The notes beneath the pieces are model-generated. The model ran no database searches and was not told the origin of the DNA. It was given only the letters and a program-made list of their open reading frames with translations. The position numbers were made by a program, and so were the translations under genes. From the NCBI RefSeq assembly GCF_027286305.1, contig NZ_CP114599.1:3753001-3817000 (forward strand): DNA of 64,000 nt. The letters are read 5' to 3'. Position 1 is the first letter of the stretch, and the number at the start of each line of letters is the position of its first letter. Positions 24,146 to 33,551 of the stretch are shown here, piece by piece. The DNA is from Phenylobacterium sp. NIBR 498073 (lineage in GTDB: Bacteria > Pseudomonadota > Alphaproteobacteria > Caulobacterales > Caulobacteraceae).

Positions 24146-24838
24146 TCAAGCGTCCATGTCCAGCGAGTAACCGGCGGAGCGCACGGTGCGGATCGGGTCG
24201 ACCATCGCCTCTTCCTTGTTGAGGGCCTTGCGCAGCCGCCCGACGTGGACGTCCACGGTGCGCGCCTCGACATAGACGTCTGAGCCCCAGACCGCGTCGA
24301 GCAGCTGCTCGCGGCTGAACACCCGGCCCGGATGCTGCATCAGGTAGTCAAGCAGACGGAACTCGGTGGGGCCGAGGTGAATCTCCTTGCCGGCGCGCTT
24401 CACCCGGTGGGCGACGCGGTCGATGGTCAGGTCGCCGATGTGGACGCGATCCTCGGCCAGGCCGGGCCGGATGCGGCGCAGCACCGCGCGGATGCGGGCC
24501 GACAGCTCGCTCATGGCGAACGGCTTGACGATGTAGTCGTCGGCCCCGGTGTCGAGGCCGCGGATCCGGTCGCTCTCCTCGCCGCGGGCGGTGAGCATGA
24601 TGATCGGCACGTTGCGGCTTTCAGAGCGCTGGCGCAGGCGGCGGCAGACCTCGATGCCGGAGATCTTCGGCAGCATCCAGTCGAGGATGATGATGTCGGG
24701 CAGCCGCTCGGAAACCAGGGTCAGAGCCTCCTCGCCGTCGGCGGCCACGACCACGTCGTAGCCTTCCTTGTCGAGGTTGTACTGCAGCAGGGTCGAGAGG
24801 GCGTCTTCGTCCTCGACCACCAGAATGAAAGGCGTCAA
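24146..24838 (-). CDS. phoB: Phosphate regulon response regulator PhoB
   Basis: An OmpR-family regulator of 230 residues. The receiver domain (1-120) has the acidic pocket E9/D10/E11, phosphoacceptor Asp53 in IILDWMLP and a conserved Lys in DYIVKPF. The C-terminal winged-helix domain has LTIDRVAHRVKR, GPTEFRLLDYLMQHPGRVFSREQLLDAVWG and RTVDVHVGRLRKAL. The start is TTG at 24838, as no ATG or GTG fits the conserved MTPFILVVEDE beginning. It is the last gene of the pst operon, 12 bases after phoU. When phosphate is scarce PhoR should phosphorylate it, and it should bind Pho boxes such as 29264-29281. Confidence 0.96.
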   Translation of the reverse strand: MTPFILVVEDEDALSTLLQYNLDKEGYDVVVAADGEEALTLVSERLPDIIILDWMLPKISGIEVCRRLRQRSESRNVPIIMLTARGEESDRIRGLDTGADDYIVKPFAMSELSARIRAVLRRIRPGLAEDRVHIGDLTIDRVAHRVKRAGKEIHLGPTEFRLLDYLMQHPGRVFSREQLLDAVWGSDVYVEARTVDVHVGRLRKALNKEEAMVDPIRTVRSAGYSLDMDA

Positions 24839-24850
24839 GTCAGCAGGCTC

Positions 24851-25546
24851 CTAGGCGCTCAGCGCGTCGGTCTTGGGCCGGTCGGCGGAGATCATCTCCT
24901 CGCCGGTGATTTCGTAGTGGATGATCTCGGCGATGTTGGTGGCGTGGTCGCCGATGCGCTCGAGGTTCTTGGCGACGAACAGCAGGTGGGCGCAGGCGGT
25001 GATCGTGCGCGGATCGCCCATCATGTAGGTCAGCAGCTCGCGGAACAGGCTGTTGTAGTGCTCGTCGACCTCGTCGTCGCGCGACCAGACCGCCAGGGCG
25101 CGGTCGAGGTCCGAGCCGGTGTAGGCGTCCAGCACGTCCTTCAGACGCCCCAGCACCAGGCGGCCCATGCGCTCGATCGAGCGGGTCAGGGGACTAATCG
25201 GCTCGGCCTCGTTGAGGATCATGGTGCGCTTGGCGATGTTCTTGGCCAGGTCCCCGCAGCGTTCGAGGTTCGAGGCGATCTTCATCGCCGCCACGGTCTT
25301 GCGCAGGTCGTTGGCCATCGGCTGGCGCAGGGCGATCAAGCGGATCGCCTTGCGCTCGATGTCGGCCTCCAGGACGTCCAGCCGCTCGTCGCGGCCGACC
25401 ACTGACTCAGCCAGCGCCTGGTCGCGCTTGACCACGGCGTCGAGGGCGTCGCCGACCTGGGCCTCGGTCAGCCCGCCCATGCGCGCGCAGTCGGCGGTGA
25501 GGGTGTTCAGTTCGTCTTCGTAGGATTTGACGATGTGCTCGTTCAT
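24851..25546 (-). CDS. phoU: Phosphate signalling protein PhoU
   Basis: The 231-residue, all-helical protein has two repeated PhoU domains, each with the metal-binding helix pattern: SNLERCGDLAKNIAKR near the middle of the first and KNLERIGDHATNIAEI in the second. PhoU links the PstSCAB transporter to the PhoR kinase and represses the regulon when phosphate is plentiful. ATG 25546 lies 10 bases after the pstB stop. Position and order (pstC-pstA-pstB-phoU-phoB) are standard. Confidence 0.96.
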   Translation of the reverse strand: MNEHIVKSYEDELNTLTADCARMGGLTEAQVGDALDAVVKRDQALAESVVGRDERLDVLEADIERKAIRLIALRQPMANDLRKTVAAMKIASNLERCGDLAKNIAKRTMILNEAEPISPLTRSIERMGRLVLGRLKDVLDAYTGSDLDRALAVWSRDDEVDEHYNSLFRELLTYMMGDPRTITACAHLLFVAKNLERIGDHATNIAEIIHYEITGEEMISADRPKTDALSA

Positions 25547-25556
25547 GTCCCTGCCC

Positions 25557-26435
25557 CTAGCCGAAGCGGCCGGTGATGTAGTCCTGGGTGCGGCTGTCGC
25601 GCGGGTTGGTGAAGATCTCGCCGGTGGGCCCGGCCTCCACCAGCTTGCCCAGGTGGAAGAAGGCGGTCTTCTGCGACACCCGCGCGGCCTGGGCCATCGA
25701 GTGGGTGACGATGACGATGCAGTACTGGTTGCGCAACTCGTCGATCAGTTCCTCGATGCGCGCGGTGGCGATCGGATCGAGGGCCGAGCACGGCTCGTCC
25801 ATCAGGATGACTTCCGGCGAGACGGCGATGGCTCTCGCGATGACCAGGCGCTGCTGCTGGCCGCCGGACAGGCCGGTGCCCGGCTGGTGCAGGCGGTCAG
25901 CGACCTCGGCCCACAGACCGGCGCGCTTCAGGGAGGATTCGACGATGGCCTCCAGTTCGGCCTTGCCGGTGGCGATGCCGTGGATGCGCGGGCCGTAGGC
26001 GACGTTCTCGAAGATGGTCTTGGGGAACGGGTTCGGCTTCTGGAACACCATGCCGACGCGGGCGCGCAGCACCACCGGGTCGATGGAGCGGTCGTTGACG
26101 TCCTCGCCGTCCAGCTCGATGCGGCCGGTGACCTTGGCGCCTGGGATGGTGTCGTTCATCCGGTTGATCGAGCGCAGGAAGGTCGACTTGCCGCAGCCCG
26201 ACGGACCGATCAGCGCGGTGACCGAGTTCTCCGGCACGTCGAGGGAGACGTCGAACAACGCCTGCTTCTCGCCGTAGAAGACGCTGACGTCGCGGGCGCG
26301 GATCTTGACCGGCGCGCTGGGCAGGGCCGCATGACCGCGGTCGACGGCGATGTGGATAGGGGCGGCGGCAGTATCGTGAGCCATGGCGTCATCTCGCTGG
26401 CTGGGCATGGGAAACCTCGGGAAACTCAGGCGCAT
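25557..26435 (-). CDS. pstB: Phosphate ABC transporter ATPase PstB
   Basis: The ATPase of the high-affinity phosphate importer. It shows the Walker [10 protein letters not shown], the [16 protein letters not shown] signature, Walker [14 protein letters not shown] and the PstB-typical [25 protein letters not shown]. The open frame gives 292 residues, of which roughly the first 43 are not conserved. Starts at 26435 (four bases after pstA, with GGTGAG upstream), 26408 or 26384 are all possible. It is part of one tight minus-strand operon with pstC and pstA. Confidence 0.95.
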   Translation of the reverse strand: MRLSFPRFPMPSQRDDAMAHDTAAAPIHIAVDRGHAALPSAPVKIRARDVSVFYGEKQALFDVSLDVPENSVTALIGPSGCGKSTFLRSINRMNDTIPGAKVTGRIELDGEDVNDRSIDPVVLRARVGMVFQKPNPFPKTIFENVAYGPRIHGIATGKAELEAIVESSLKRAGLWAEVADRLHQPGTGLSGGQQQRLVIARAIAVSPEVILMDEPCSALDPIATARIEELIDELRNQYCIVIVTHSMAQAARVSQKTAFFHLGKLVEAGPTGEIFTNPRDSRTQDYITGRFG

Positions 26436-26439
26436 CGTC

Positions 26440-27732
26440 TCACCATCGCCGCTCGAAGCGGCGTCGCACGAGGATGGCCGCCAGGTTCATGACGATCATG
26501 AAGACCAGCAGCACGAGGATGGCGGCGGCGGTGCGTTCATGGAAGCCGCGCTCCGACGCGTTCTCCCAGATGAACACCTGAACGGGCAGGACGGTGGCCG
26601 CGCCGGTGAAACCTTCCGGCACGCCGGGCACGAACGAGACCATGCCGATCATCAGCAGCGGGGCGGTCTCGCCCAGGGCGTGGGCCAGGGAGAGGATCGA
26701 GCCGGTCATCACGCCGGGCATGGCCAGCGGCAGGACGTGGTGGAACACGGTCTGGGTGCGCGAGGCGCCGACCCCGAGCGCAGCCTCGCGGATCGAGGGC
26801 GGCACCGCTTTCAGGGCCGAGCGGGTGGCGATGATCACGGTCGGCAGCGACATCAGCGCCAGCACCAGGCCGCCGACCAGCGGCGAGGAGCGCGGCACCG
26901 ACAGCCAGTTGATGAACACCGCCAGGCCGAGCAGGCCGTAGACGATCGACGGCACGGCGGCCAGGTTGTTGATGTTGACCTCGATGAGGTCGGTCCAGCG
27001 GTTCTTCGGCGCGAACTCTTCAAGATAGGTCGCCGCCAGCACCCCGATCGGGATCGCCAGTGTCGCGGTGACCAGCAGCATCATCAGCGAGCCGACGATG
27101 GCGCCCAGCACGCCGGCCTGTTCCGGCTCGGTCGAGTCCGAGCGGGTCAGGAAGCCGATGTTGAAGCCGGAGCTGACGGCGCCGGAGGCCTTCAGCTTGT
27201 CCATCCAGTCGAGCTGCTGGTCGTCCAGCTTGCGCTCGTCCTCGGGTGTGGCGCGCTTGATCTGGCCCTTGAAGTAGAGAGCCGCGTCGGACTTCACCGG
27301 ACCGGTGACGGTGACCGTCTTGCCGATCAGATTCGGGTCCTCGCGCACCATCTTCAGCAGCTGGAAGCCGAGGTCGTTGGACATGATCTCCATGACCTTG
27401 CCCGACGTGTTCCCGAACTCGTCGTCGGTCTCGCCCAGCTTGGCCAGCACCGAGTTGGCGACCAGCATGTCGTAGTTGGAGCCGGTGGGATCGGCCCGGT
27501 CGATCTTGCTGGGGTCCAGGTGCACCGGGACGGTGATCTGGTAGTCGACGAAGGTCGAATAGCCCTGGGTCACGATCCGGCCGAGCAGGATCGCGAGGAA
27601 GGAGAGCGCCACGACGATGGCCAGGCGGCCATAGAGGCGGAAGCGCACTTCCTGGGCGTGGCGCTTCTTCAGCCGCGCCTCGACGGTCTGGCGCAGGCTG
27701 GTCGCAGAGGGCGTCAGGGCGGCGTCAGTCAT
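26440..27732 (-). CDS. pstA: Phosphate ABC transporter permease PstA with a long periplasmic insert
   Basis: The permease has 430 residues. After a first membrane helix (about 36-58) comes a periplasmic insert of about 150 residues (65-205) of the DUF3333 type known in alphaproteobacterial PstA proteins. The standard five- or six-helix permease domain with the EAAxxxGA loop ([21 protein letters not shown]) follows. The gene overlaps the 3' end of pstC by eight bases. With PstC it forms the membrane channel energised by PstB. Confidence 0.95.
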   Translation of the reverse strand: MTDAALTPSATSLRQTVEARLKKRHAQEVRFRLYGRLAIVVALSFLAILLGRIVTQGYSTFVDYQITVPVHLDPSKIDRADPTGSNYDMLVANSVLAKLGETDDEFGNTSGKVMEIMSNDLGFQLLKMVREDPNLIGKTVTVTGPVKSDAALYFKGQIKRATPEDERKLDDQQLDWMDKLKASGAVSSGFNIGFLTRSDSTEPEQAGVLGAIVGSLMMLLVTATLAIPIGVLAATYLEEFAPKNRWTDLIEVNINNLAAVPSIVYGLLGLAVFINWLSVPRSSPLVGGLVLALMSLPTVIIATRSALKAVPPSIREAALGVGASRTQTVFHHVLPLAMPGVMTGSILSLAHALGETAPLLMIGMVSFVPGVPEGFTGAATVLPVQVFIWENASERGFHERTAAAILVLLVFMIVMNLAAILVRRRFERRW

Positions 27733-29167
27733 ACTGTTCCCGGTATTTCTGCACGATGCGCAGGGCGACGATGTTCAGCATCAGCGTCACCGCGAAGAGC
27801 GTGAGGCCGAGGCCGAAGGCCGACAGGGTCTTGGGGCTGTCGAACTCCTGGTCGCCGGTGAGGAGGGTCACGATCTGGACGGTCACGGTGGTGACGGTAT
27901 CCAGCGGATTGAGGGTCATGCGGGCCTGCAGGCCAGCGGCCATGGTGACGATCATGGTCTCGCCGACGGCGCGGGACACGGCCAGCAGCAGGGCGGCCAT
28001 GATCCCCGGCAGGGCGGCCGGCAGGACCACCTTCTTGACCGTCTCCGAGCGGGTCGCGCCCATGGCCAGGCTGCCGTCGCGCAGCGACTGCGGCACGGCG
28101 TTGATGATGTCGTCGCTGAGCGAGGAGACGAACGGGATGAGCATGATCCCCATCACCGCGCCGGCGACCAGGGCCATCTGGTTCTGCACCTGCATCAGGT
28201 ACTGGGCGAGGCCGTCGAAGCTACCGCCGGCCAGTTGGGCGCCGATCCAGTTGAAGAACGAGCGGAACAGCGGCCCGACGGTCAGGGCGGCGAAGAAGCC
28301 GTAGACCACGGTCGGCACGCCGGCGAGGATCTCCAGCAGCGGCTTGACCACCGAGCGGGTCCAGGAACTGGCGTACTCCGAGAGGTAGATCGCCGAAAAC
28401 AGGCCGATCGGGGCGGCGACCAGCATGGCGATCATCATGATCAGGAAGGTGCCGACGAACAGCGGCACGGCCCCGAACGCGCCGGCGCCGGCGAACTGGT
28501 CGGCGCGCATGGCGATCTGCGGGTTCCACTCGGTCCCGAACAGGAACTCGTGCACCGGCACGGCCTGGAAGAAGCGCCAGCTTTCCCAGACCAGCGAGGC
28601 GATGATCCCGGCGGTGGTCAGGATGGCGGTGACCGAGCAGACGATGAACAGGCCCGCGACCCAGCCCTCGACCTTGTTGCGGGCGCGGAACTGCGGGGAA
28701 ATGCGCGGATAGGCGATGAACACCCCGGCCAGCGCCAGGATCGCGCCCAGGCCGATGGAGCCGTACTGGATCAGGCCGGCGATCTGCTGCGACTTGGCGG
28801 CCTTGTCCTCGAGCGCAGTCTTCAGCGCCCCGTCATAGATGGTCTCGCTAGGCGTGCCGCCGTGGGCGATGGCGCGCGCGTCATCAAAGAAGACGTCCTG
28901 CTGAGGGGCGGTCAGTTCCTGCACCGCGGCCGGGGGATCGAGGCGCAGCAGGCCCTCTTCCAGTCGCCCGCCGAACATGGCGAAGAGCAGGATCAGCAGG
29001 GCGGCGGGCACGCCGGCCCAGAGGGCCGCATAGCTGCCGTAGTAGCCGGGAAGCGAGTGAAGCTGCGCGGGCTTGCCGCCCGTGGCGGCGACGGCGCGGC
29101 GGCGGCCGGCCATGTAGGTGGCCAGCGAGAACAGCAGCAGCGCCGTCAGGGCGATCCAGGTGAGCAT
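27725..29167 (-). CDS. pstC: Phosphate ABC transporter permease PstC with an N-terminal extension
   Basis: This 480-residue permease is longer than enterobacterial PstC (about 320). The extra N-terminal 170 residues carry further membrane segments and a periplasmic stretch, a form common in alphaproteobacteria. The C-terminal part shows the permease fold (VKPLLEILAGVPTVVYGFF) and the ATPase-contact loop LRDGSLAMGATRSETVKKVVLP. It is the first gene of the operon. A Pho-box-like direct repeat sits about 100 bases upstream in the correct orientation. No pstS is linked to it in this window. Confidence 0.95.
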   Translation of the reverse strand: MLTWIALTALLLFSLATYMAGRRRAVAATGGKPAQLHSLPGYYGSYAALWAGVPAALLILLFAMFGGRLEEGLLRLDPPAAVQELTAPQQDVFFDDARAIAHGGTPSETIYDGALKTALEDKAAKSQQIAGLIQYGSIGLGAILALAGVFIAYPRISPQFRARNKVEGWVAGLFIVCSVTAILTTAGIIASLVWESWRFFQAVPVHEFLFGTEWNPQIAMRADQFAGAGAFGAVPLFVGTFLIMMIAMLVAAPIGLFSAIYLSEYASSWTRSVVKPLLEILAGVPTVVYGFFAALTVGPLFRSFFNWIGAQLAGGSFDGLAQYLMQVQNQMALVAGAVMGIMLIPFVSSLSDDIINAVPQSLRDGSLAMGATRSETVKKVVLPAALPGIMAALLLAVSRAVGETMIVTMAAGLQARMTLNPLDTVTTVTVQIVTLLTGDQEFDSPKTLSAFGLGLTLFAVTLMLNIVALRIVQKYREQYD

Positions 29168-29263
29168 CGAAGGTCCATGCCGTTGCGCGAGCCGGACATT
29201 CGGACGGCTGATCGCCGCCCTGCCCGCCCGGGCCGGAAAGTGACCGCCTTATGCTTTCGGGCT

Positions 29264-29281
29264 GCGACAGTTCGATGACAG
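29264..29281 (-). promoter_or_regulatory. Pho box upstream of pstC
   Basis: On the minus strand CTGTCAT-CGAA-CTGTCGC is a direct repeat with 11-base periodicity, matching the PhoB binding consensus (CTGTCAT, four bases, CTGTCAT) at 12 of 14 positions. It is oriented toward pstC, whose start is 97 bases away, and lies about 130 bases from the divergent receptor gene. Confidence 0.8.
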
Positions 29282-29410
29282 TTTCATTACGATGCGCGGG
29301 CCGGCCCTATCACATCCGTCAGCTAGGCGCGGCGCCGAGAACTCCGCACCCTCCACCTTGGATAGGCCGCACGCGCACGACAGAGGCGCGGCGCCGGAGG
29401 AGGAAGAGAC

Positions 29411-31855
29411 ATGCCAGGACAATTCAGCCTGCGCGGACTGCTGGCGCTGAGCGTCAGTGCGGCCGCGCTGTTTTCGGCCGCGCCCGTGGCGGCCCAGTCG
29501 TCAAGCCAGTCATCGGGGCAAGGCGCCACCGAGATCGAAGCGGTCGTCGTCACCGCCCAACGCCGGGAAGAGACCGCCAACACCGTCGGCATGGGCATCC
29601 AGGCCGTCACCGGCGAGACCCTGGAGAAGCTGCACGTCACCAACGTGAAGGACCTGAGCACCTTCGCGCCCAGCTTCAGCGTGTCACAGAGCTATCAGGG
29701 GGTGCCGACCTACACCCTGCGCGGGATCGGCTTCAACACGATCAACATGTCGGCCACCTCGACCGTCGGCACCTATACCGACGAGGTCGCCTACGCCTAT
29801 CCGATGATGAACACCGGGCCGATCTACGACCTGGAACGCGTGGAAGTGCTGAAGGGCCCGCAGGGCACGCTCTATGGCCGCAACACCACCGCCGGCCTGA
29901 TCGACTTCGTCACCCGCAAGCCGACCGAGGACTTCCAGGCGGCGATCACCGGCGAGATCGGCAACTACAAGACCCACAACTTCGAGGGCTATGTCAGCGG
30001 CCCGATCGCCGATCGCGTCCAGGGCCGCCTGGCGTTCCGCACCGAGGACAGCGACGAGGGCTGGCAGATCAGCAACACGCGCGGCGAGCGCCAGGGCGAG
30101 GTCCACCGCTATGGCGCCCGCGCCTCGCTGGCGCTGCAACCCGTCGACACGCTATCGATCGACGTCTCGCTGACCGCCTGGCGCAACAAGTCTGACACTG
30201 TGGCCGCCCAGGGGATCGGCTTCACCCCGGCCACCACCGGCAGCCCGTTCAACGCCCCGGGCCTGGCCGGCTACATCGCCGCCAACGCCCCGACCAAGGC
30301 CGACCAGGCCGACTGGGCGCCGCTGTCCGTGCGCTCGGCCGATATCGGGGTCGGGATCGGCATCGGCGGGCCGCTGCGCGAGAACAACGACTTCTACGCC
30401 GGCAAGGTGAAGATCGACTGGGACCTGGGCGGCGACATGCAGCTGGTCTCGCTGACCAGCTACAACAAGCTCGAGCGCAACGCGAAATTCGACTGGAGCG
30501 GCGCGCCCTACGAGATCCTGATCCAGCACGCCCAGGGCGACATCGAGTCGATCGCCCAGGAAATCCACCTGGAAGGGTCGGGCGAGAACGTCTTCTGGCT
30601 GGTCGGCGGCTATGTCGCCCGTGACCGCATCCTCGATTCCAACCGCACCCTGCTGGGCCAGAACGCCAACGTCACCCTGATCCGGACGGTGGGCCAGCCG
30701 CTGCTGGCCACGCCGTTCAACTCCGGCGGCTACACCTCGACCCAGCTGAACCAGTCGTTCCGGACCTATCAGGACATCGGCCGCATCGAGACCGACACCT
30801 GGAGCCTGTTCGCCAACGGCGACTACCGCTTCAACGAGCAGTTCAAGCTGACCGCCGGCATCCGCTACACCCAGGACAAGCAGGACTACGCCGGCTGCTC
30901 GCGAGACGTGAACGGCAGCATGCTGCCCAACGTCAATGTCGTGAACCGGGCGCTGTTCTTCCCGGCCTACGGGATGGTGGCTCCGATCGGGCCCAACGAC
31001 TGCAACACCTTCGATCCGGCCAAGCGCGCCTTCGGCCTGGTCACCTCGACCCTGGACGAGGACAACGTCGCCTGGCGGGTGGCGCTGGACTGGACCCCGG
31101 CCGAGGGCGTGCTGGTGTTCGGCTCGATCTCGCGCGGGGCCAAGGCCGGGGCGACGCCGATCAATGCGGCCAACATCTCGACCCAGAACGCGCCGGCGAC
31201 CCAGGAACTGCTGACCGCCTACGAGGTGGGCGTGAAGGCGGCGCTGTTCGAGCGGCGCGTGCAGGCCAATGTCAGCGCCTTCTATTACGACTACGAGGAC
31301 AAGCAGCTCAGCGTCTATTTCGCCGACCCGATCTATACGGCCCTCTCCCGGCTCGCGAACGTGCCGGAGTCGGAGGCCTACGGCGTCGACGGCGAGGTGA
31401 CCTGGCGCGCGACGCAAAGCCTGACCCTGATCGGATCAGCCACCTTCCTGCACACCGAGGTCAAGAACTATATCGGCATCAACGCCGCCGGCCGGCCGAT
31501 GGACTTCGACGGCAAGCCGTTCCTCTACAGCCCGAAATTCCAGGGCGGTCTGACGGCGCTCTACAGCCGCGACCTGAGCGAGAATCTCGGCCTGCAGGCG
31601 GCGATCGCCGGCCGCTACCAGTCCAAGTCGCACGCCGACCTGGAAGGCGACCCGCGCTTCGTGATCGAGGACTACGGCGTGCTGAACGCCAGCCTCGGCG
31701 TGCATGCGTTGGACGACCGCTGGGAGCTGTCGCTCTGGGGGCGCAACCTGACGGACGAGTATTACTGGAGCGCGGTCAGCAGCAACGCCAACGTCGTGGT
31801 CCGCTTCCCCGGACAGACCCGCACCTACGGGGCCTCGCTGACCTTCAAGTTCTAA
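29411..31855 (+). CDS. TonB-dependent receptor
   Basis: An 814-residue outer-membrane receptor: signal peptide ending in APVAAQS, then a TonB-box-like EAVVVTAQRREE, a plug (SFAPSFSVSQ region, TYTLRGIGFNTINMS, ERVEVLKGPQGTLYGRNTTAGLIDFVTRKP) and a long barrel that ends in F (SLTFKF). GGAGGAGGAAG precedes the ATG. This is the large receptor class abundant in Caulobacterales and sphingomonads; its ligand cannot be read from the sequence. Its place between pstC and phoR, divergent from pstC and facing the Pho box, raises the possibility of phosphate-responsive expression. A terminator follows directly. Confidence 0.9.
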   Translation: MPGQFSLRGLLALSVSAAALFSAAPVAAQSSSQSSGQGATEIEAVVVTAQRREETANTVGMGIQAVTGETLEKLHVTNVKDLSTFAPSFSVSQSYQGVPTYTLRGIGFNTINMSATSTVGTYTDEVAYAYPMMNTGPIYDLERVEVLKGPQGTLYGRNTTAGLIDFVTRKPTEDFQAAITGEIGNYKTHNFEGYVSGPIADRVQGRLAFRTEDSDEGWQISNTRGERQGEVHRYGARASLALQPVDTLSIDVSLTAWRNKSDTVAAQGIGFTPATTGSPFNAPGLAGYIAANAPTKADQADWAPLSVRSADIGVGIGIGGPLRENNDFYAGKVKIDWDLGGDMQLVSLTSYNKLERNAKFDWSGAPYEILIQHAQGDIESIAQEIHLEGSGENVFWLVGGYVARDRILDSNRTLLGQNANVTLIRTVGQPLLATPFNSGGYTSTQLNQSFRTYQDIGRIETDTWSLFANGDYRFNEQFKLTAGIRYTQDKQDYAGCSRDVNGSMLPNVNVVNRALFFPAYGMVAPIGPNDCNTFDPAKRAFGLVTSTLDEDNVAWRVALDWTPAEGVLVFGSISRGAKAGATPINAANISTQNAPATQELLTAYEVGVKAALFERRVQANVSAFYYDYEDKQLSVYFADPIYTALSRLANVPESEAYGVDGEVTWRATQSLTLIGSATFLHTEVKNYIGINAAGRPMDFDGKPFLYSPKFQGGLTALYSRDLSENLGLQAAIAGRYQSKSHADLEGDPRFVIEDYGVLNASLGVHALDDRWELSLWGRNLTDEYYWSAVSSNANVVVRFPGQTRTYGASLTFKF

Positions 31856-31907
31856 TGCCGGCAAGTTCTAGAGCCGGCGCGTTCTAGCCGGATTTCCCCG
31901 CCGACTG

Positions 31908-31935
31908 ATCCCCGGGCGCCGTCCCGGGGATTTTT
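31908..31935 (+). terminator. Intrinsic terminator between the receptor gene and phoR
   Basis: A perfect nine-base stem, ATCCCCGGG (31908-31916) with CCCGGGGAT (31923-31931), a six-base loop and a run of five T residues. It ends the receptor transcript just before the convergent phoR stop at 31943. Confidence 0.9.
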
Positions 31936-31942
31936 GTGTCCG

Positions 31943-33370
31943 TCAGGACGCCGGTTCGGCCTTCACCATCGGGAAGTAGGCGGTGAAGGTCGCCCCCTCG
32001 CCCTGGACGCTCTCGACCGCCAGTCCGCCGCGGTGGCGGTTGACGATGTGCTTGACGATGGCCAGGCCGAGGCCCGTGCCCGAGCGCTCGCCGCTCTTCT
32101 GGCCCTCGACGCGATAGAACCGCTCCGTCAGCCGCGGCAGGTGCTCGCGCGCCAAGCCGACGCCGGCGTCCGACACCCGAAGCGCCGCATAGAGGTCCGA
32201 GGCGCGGTCCGGCGTCAGCAGCGAGAAGCGCGCCGCGCGCGGATCGCCGACCGCCGCCGCCGCGCCGGCCGACACTCCGCTGCGCAGCGAGATCCGCACC
32301 GCCTTGCCGGTCGGCGTGTACTTGATGGCGTTGTCGACCAGGTTCTGGATCACCTGGATGATCTGGTCGCGGTCGCCCGCCACCATGACCGCGCCGCGTG
32401 CCGGCAGGTCGACAGGCTCCAGCCGCACCCCGCGGTCGCGCGCCAGCGGCCCCAGCGAGTCCAGCACGTCCATCACCGCCATGATCAGGTCGACCTCGCC
32501 GTGCGGGGCGATGTGCTCGTTGAGCTCGATGCGGCTCAGCGACAGCAGGTCGTCGATCAGCCGCGACATCCGCTCGGCCTGGGCCTGCATGATCGACAAG
32601 AACTTCTCGCGCGCGCCGGCGTCGTCCTTGGCGTGGCCGCGCAGGGTCTCGATGAATCCCGACAGAGAGGCCAGCGGGGTGCGCAGCTCGTGGCTGGCGT
32701 TGGCCAGGAAATCGGCGCGGGTGCGTTCTGCCCGGCGGATGTCGGTCTCGTCGCGCAGCACCAGCAAGGCCAGCGGCGCGCCGTCGGCTGCCTGTCCGAC
32801 AGGCTTGGCGATGGCCCGCATGACGCGTTCCTGGGCGCCGCCCATCTCATAGACGGCCTCGGCCTCGACCTGCCCGAACAGCGCCTTGTCGACGGCTTCG
32901 AGCACGTCCGGGTCACGGATCACTGTCACCAGCATCCCTGCGTCATATTGTACGCGGAGGGTTTCCCGGGCGGCGGCGTTAACCAGCACGAAACGCCGCC
33001 CTGTGAGGTCATCTGGTTCATGGGCGGCGATCACCAATACTGGGTCCGGCAAGGCGTCGATCAGGCTCGCATAGGGCGGCGCGTCCTCATGCGTGGCGCG
33101 CTCGAAGGCGCTGGCGCTGGGCGTCGGCATGCCCACGCGCTCGGCCACGTGCCAGGCCGCCAGTCCGGTGACGCCGCTGACCACCAGCAACATCCATGAC
33201 ACCGCCTGCGCACTGGCGCCGACCAGCAGGGCGAAGCCGAGGATGGCGACCACTCCCGCGGCCCCAGCCGTCAGAACAGGTCCGACCGAGCCGAGCCAGG
33301 CCGGGAGAGCTGACCGCGAAGACGACGGCGGAAGCGCCAAGGCGAATCGATCCTGCAACACGACGAACAA
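31943..33370 (-). CDS. phoR: Phosphate regulon sensor histidine kinase PhoR
   Basis: A 475-residue histidine kinase with two membrane helices (about 24-78), a PAS-like domain (about 100-210), the H-box FLANASHELRTPLASLSGF with His227, and an ATPase domain with QNLVDNAIKYT, DAGVGLAREHLPRLTERFYRVE and GTGLGLAIVKHIV. It should phosphorylate PhoB under phosphate limitation. The start is uncertain: TTG 33370 opens the frame, with GTG and TTG alternatives within the next dozen codons. A Pho-box-like repeat lies only 16 bases upstream of 33370, so the true start may be one of the later codons. Confidence 0.92.
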   Translation of the reverse strand: MFVVLQDRFALALPPSSSRSALPAWLGSVGPVLTAGAAGVVAILGFALLVGASAQAVSWMLLVVSGVTGLAAWHVAERVGMPTPSASAFERATHEDAPPYASLIDALPDPVLVIAAHEPDDLTGRRFVLVNAAARETLRVQYDAGMLVTVIRDPDVLEAVDKALFGQVEAEAVYEMGGAQERVMRAIAKPVGQAADGAPLALLVLRDETDIRRAERTRADFLANASHELRTPLASLSGFIETLRGHAKDDAGAREKFLSIMQAQAERMSRLIDDLLSLSRIELNEHIAPHGEVDLIMAVMDVLDSLGPLARDRGVRLEPVDLPARGAVMVAGDRDQIIQVIQNLVDNAIKYTPTGKAVRISLRSGVSAGAAAAVGDPRAARFSLLTPDRASDLYAALRVSDAGVGLAREHLPRLTERFYRVEGQKSGERSGTGLGLAIVKHIVNRHRGGLAVESVQGEGATFTAYFPMVKAEPAS

Positions 33371-33385
33371 CCAAGCCCGACCCTT

Positions 33386-33403
33386 ATGTCACCGGGATGA
33401 CAG
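33386..33403 (-). promoter_or_regulatory. Pho-box-like repeat upstream of phoR
   Basis: On the minus strand CTGTCAT-CCCG-GTGACAT shows the 11-base spaced repeat of a Pho box, with a perfect first half and a second half matching at five of seven positions. It points toward phoR and suggests positive autoregulation by PhoB. The divergent porin has only an isolated CTGTCAG half site at about 33438. Confidence 0.6.
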
Positions 33404-33551
33404 CGACCCAAGCGCGGGGCTGCGATCGATGCGCGCTGTCAGGAAATCTACGACCGCTTCAAGTCAAACTCGATTTTTCCGATGGGAATTATCGCGTCTA
33501 CATGCGGTCGAGTTTGAACGAACTCCAACAAGAACGAGGGGCAAGAACCAC

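Noticed and set aside
33430..33460. Pho box for the porin on the plus strand
   Set aside because: Only one CTGTCAG half site is present; the second half at 11-base spacing does not match.
33093..33551. N-terminal extension of the porin frame
   Set aside because: It runs antisense to phoR, and the signal peptide begins at 33552.
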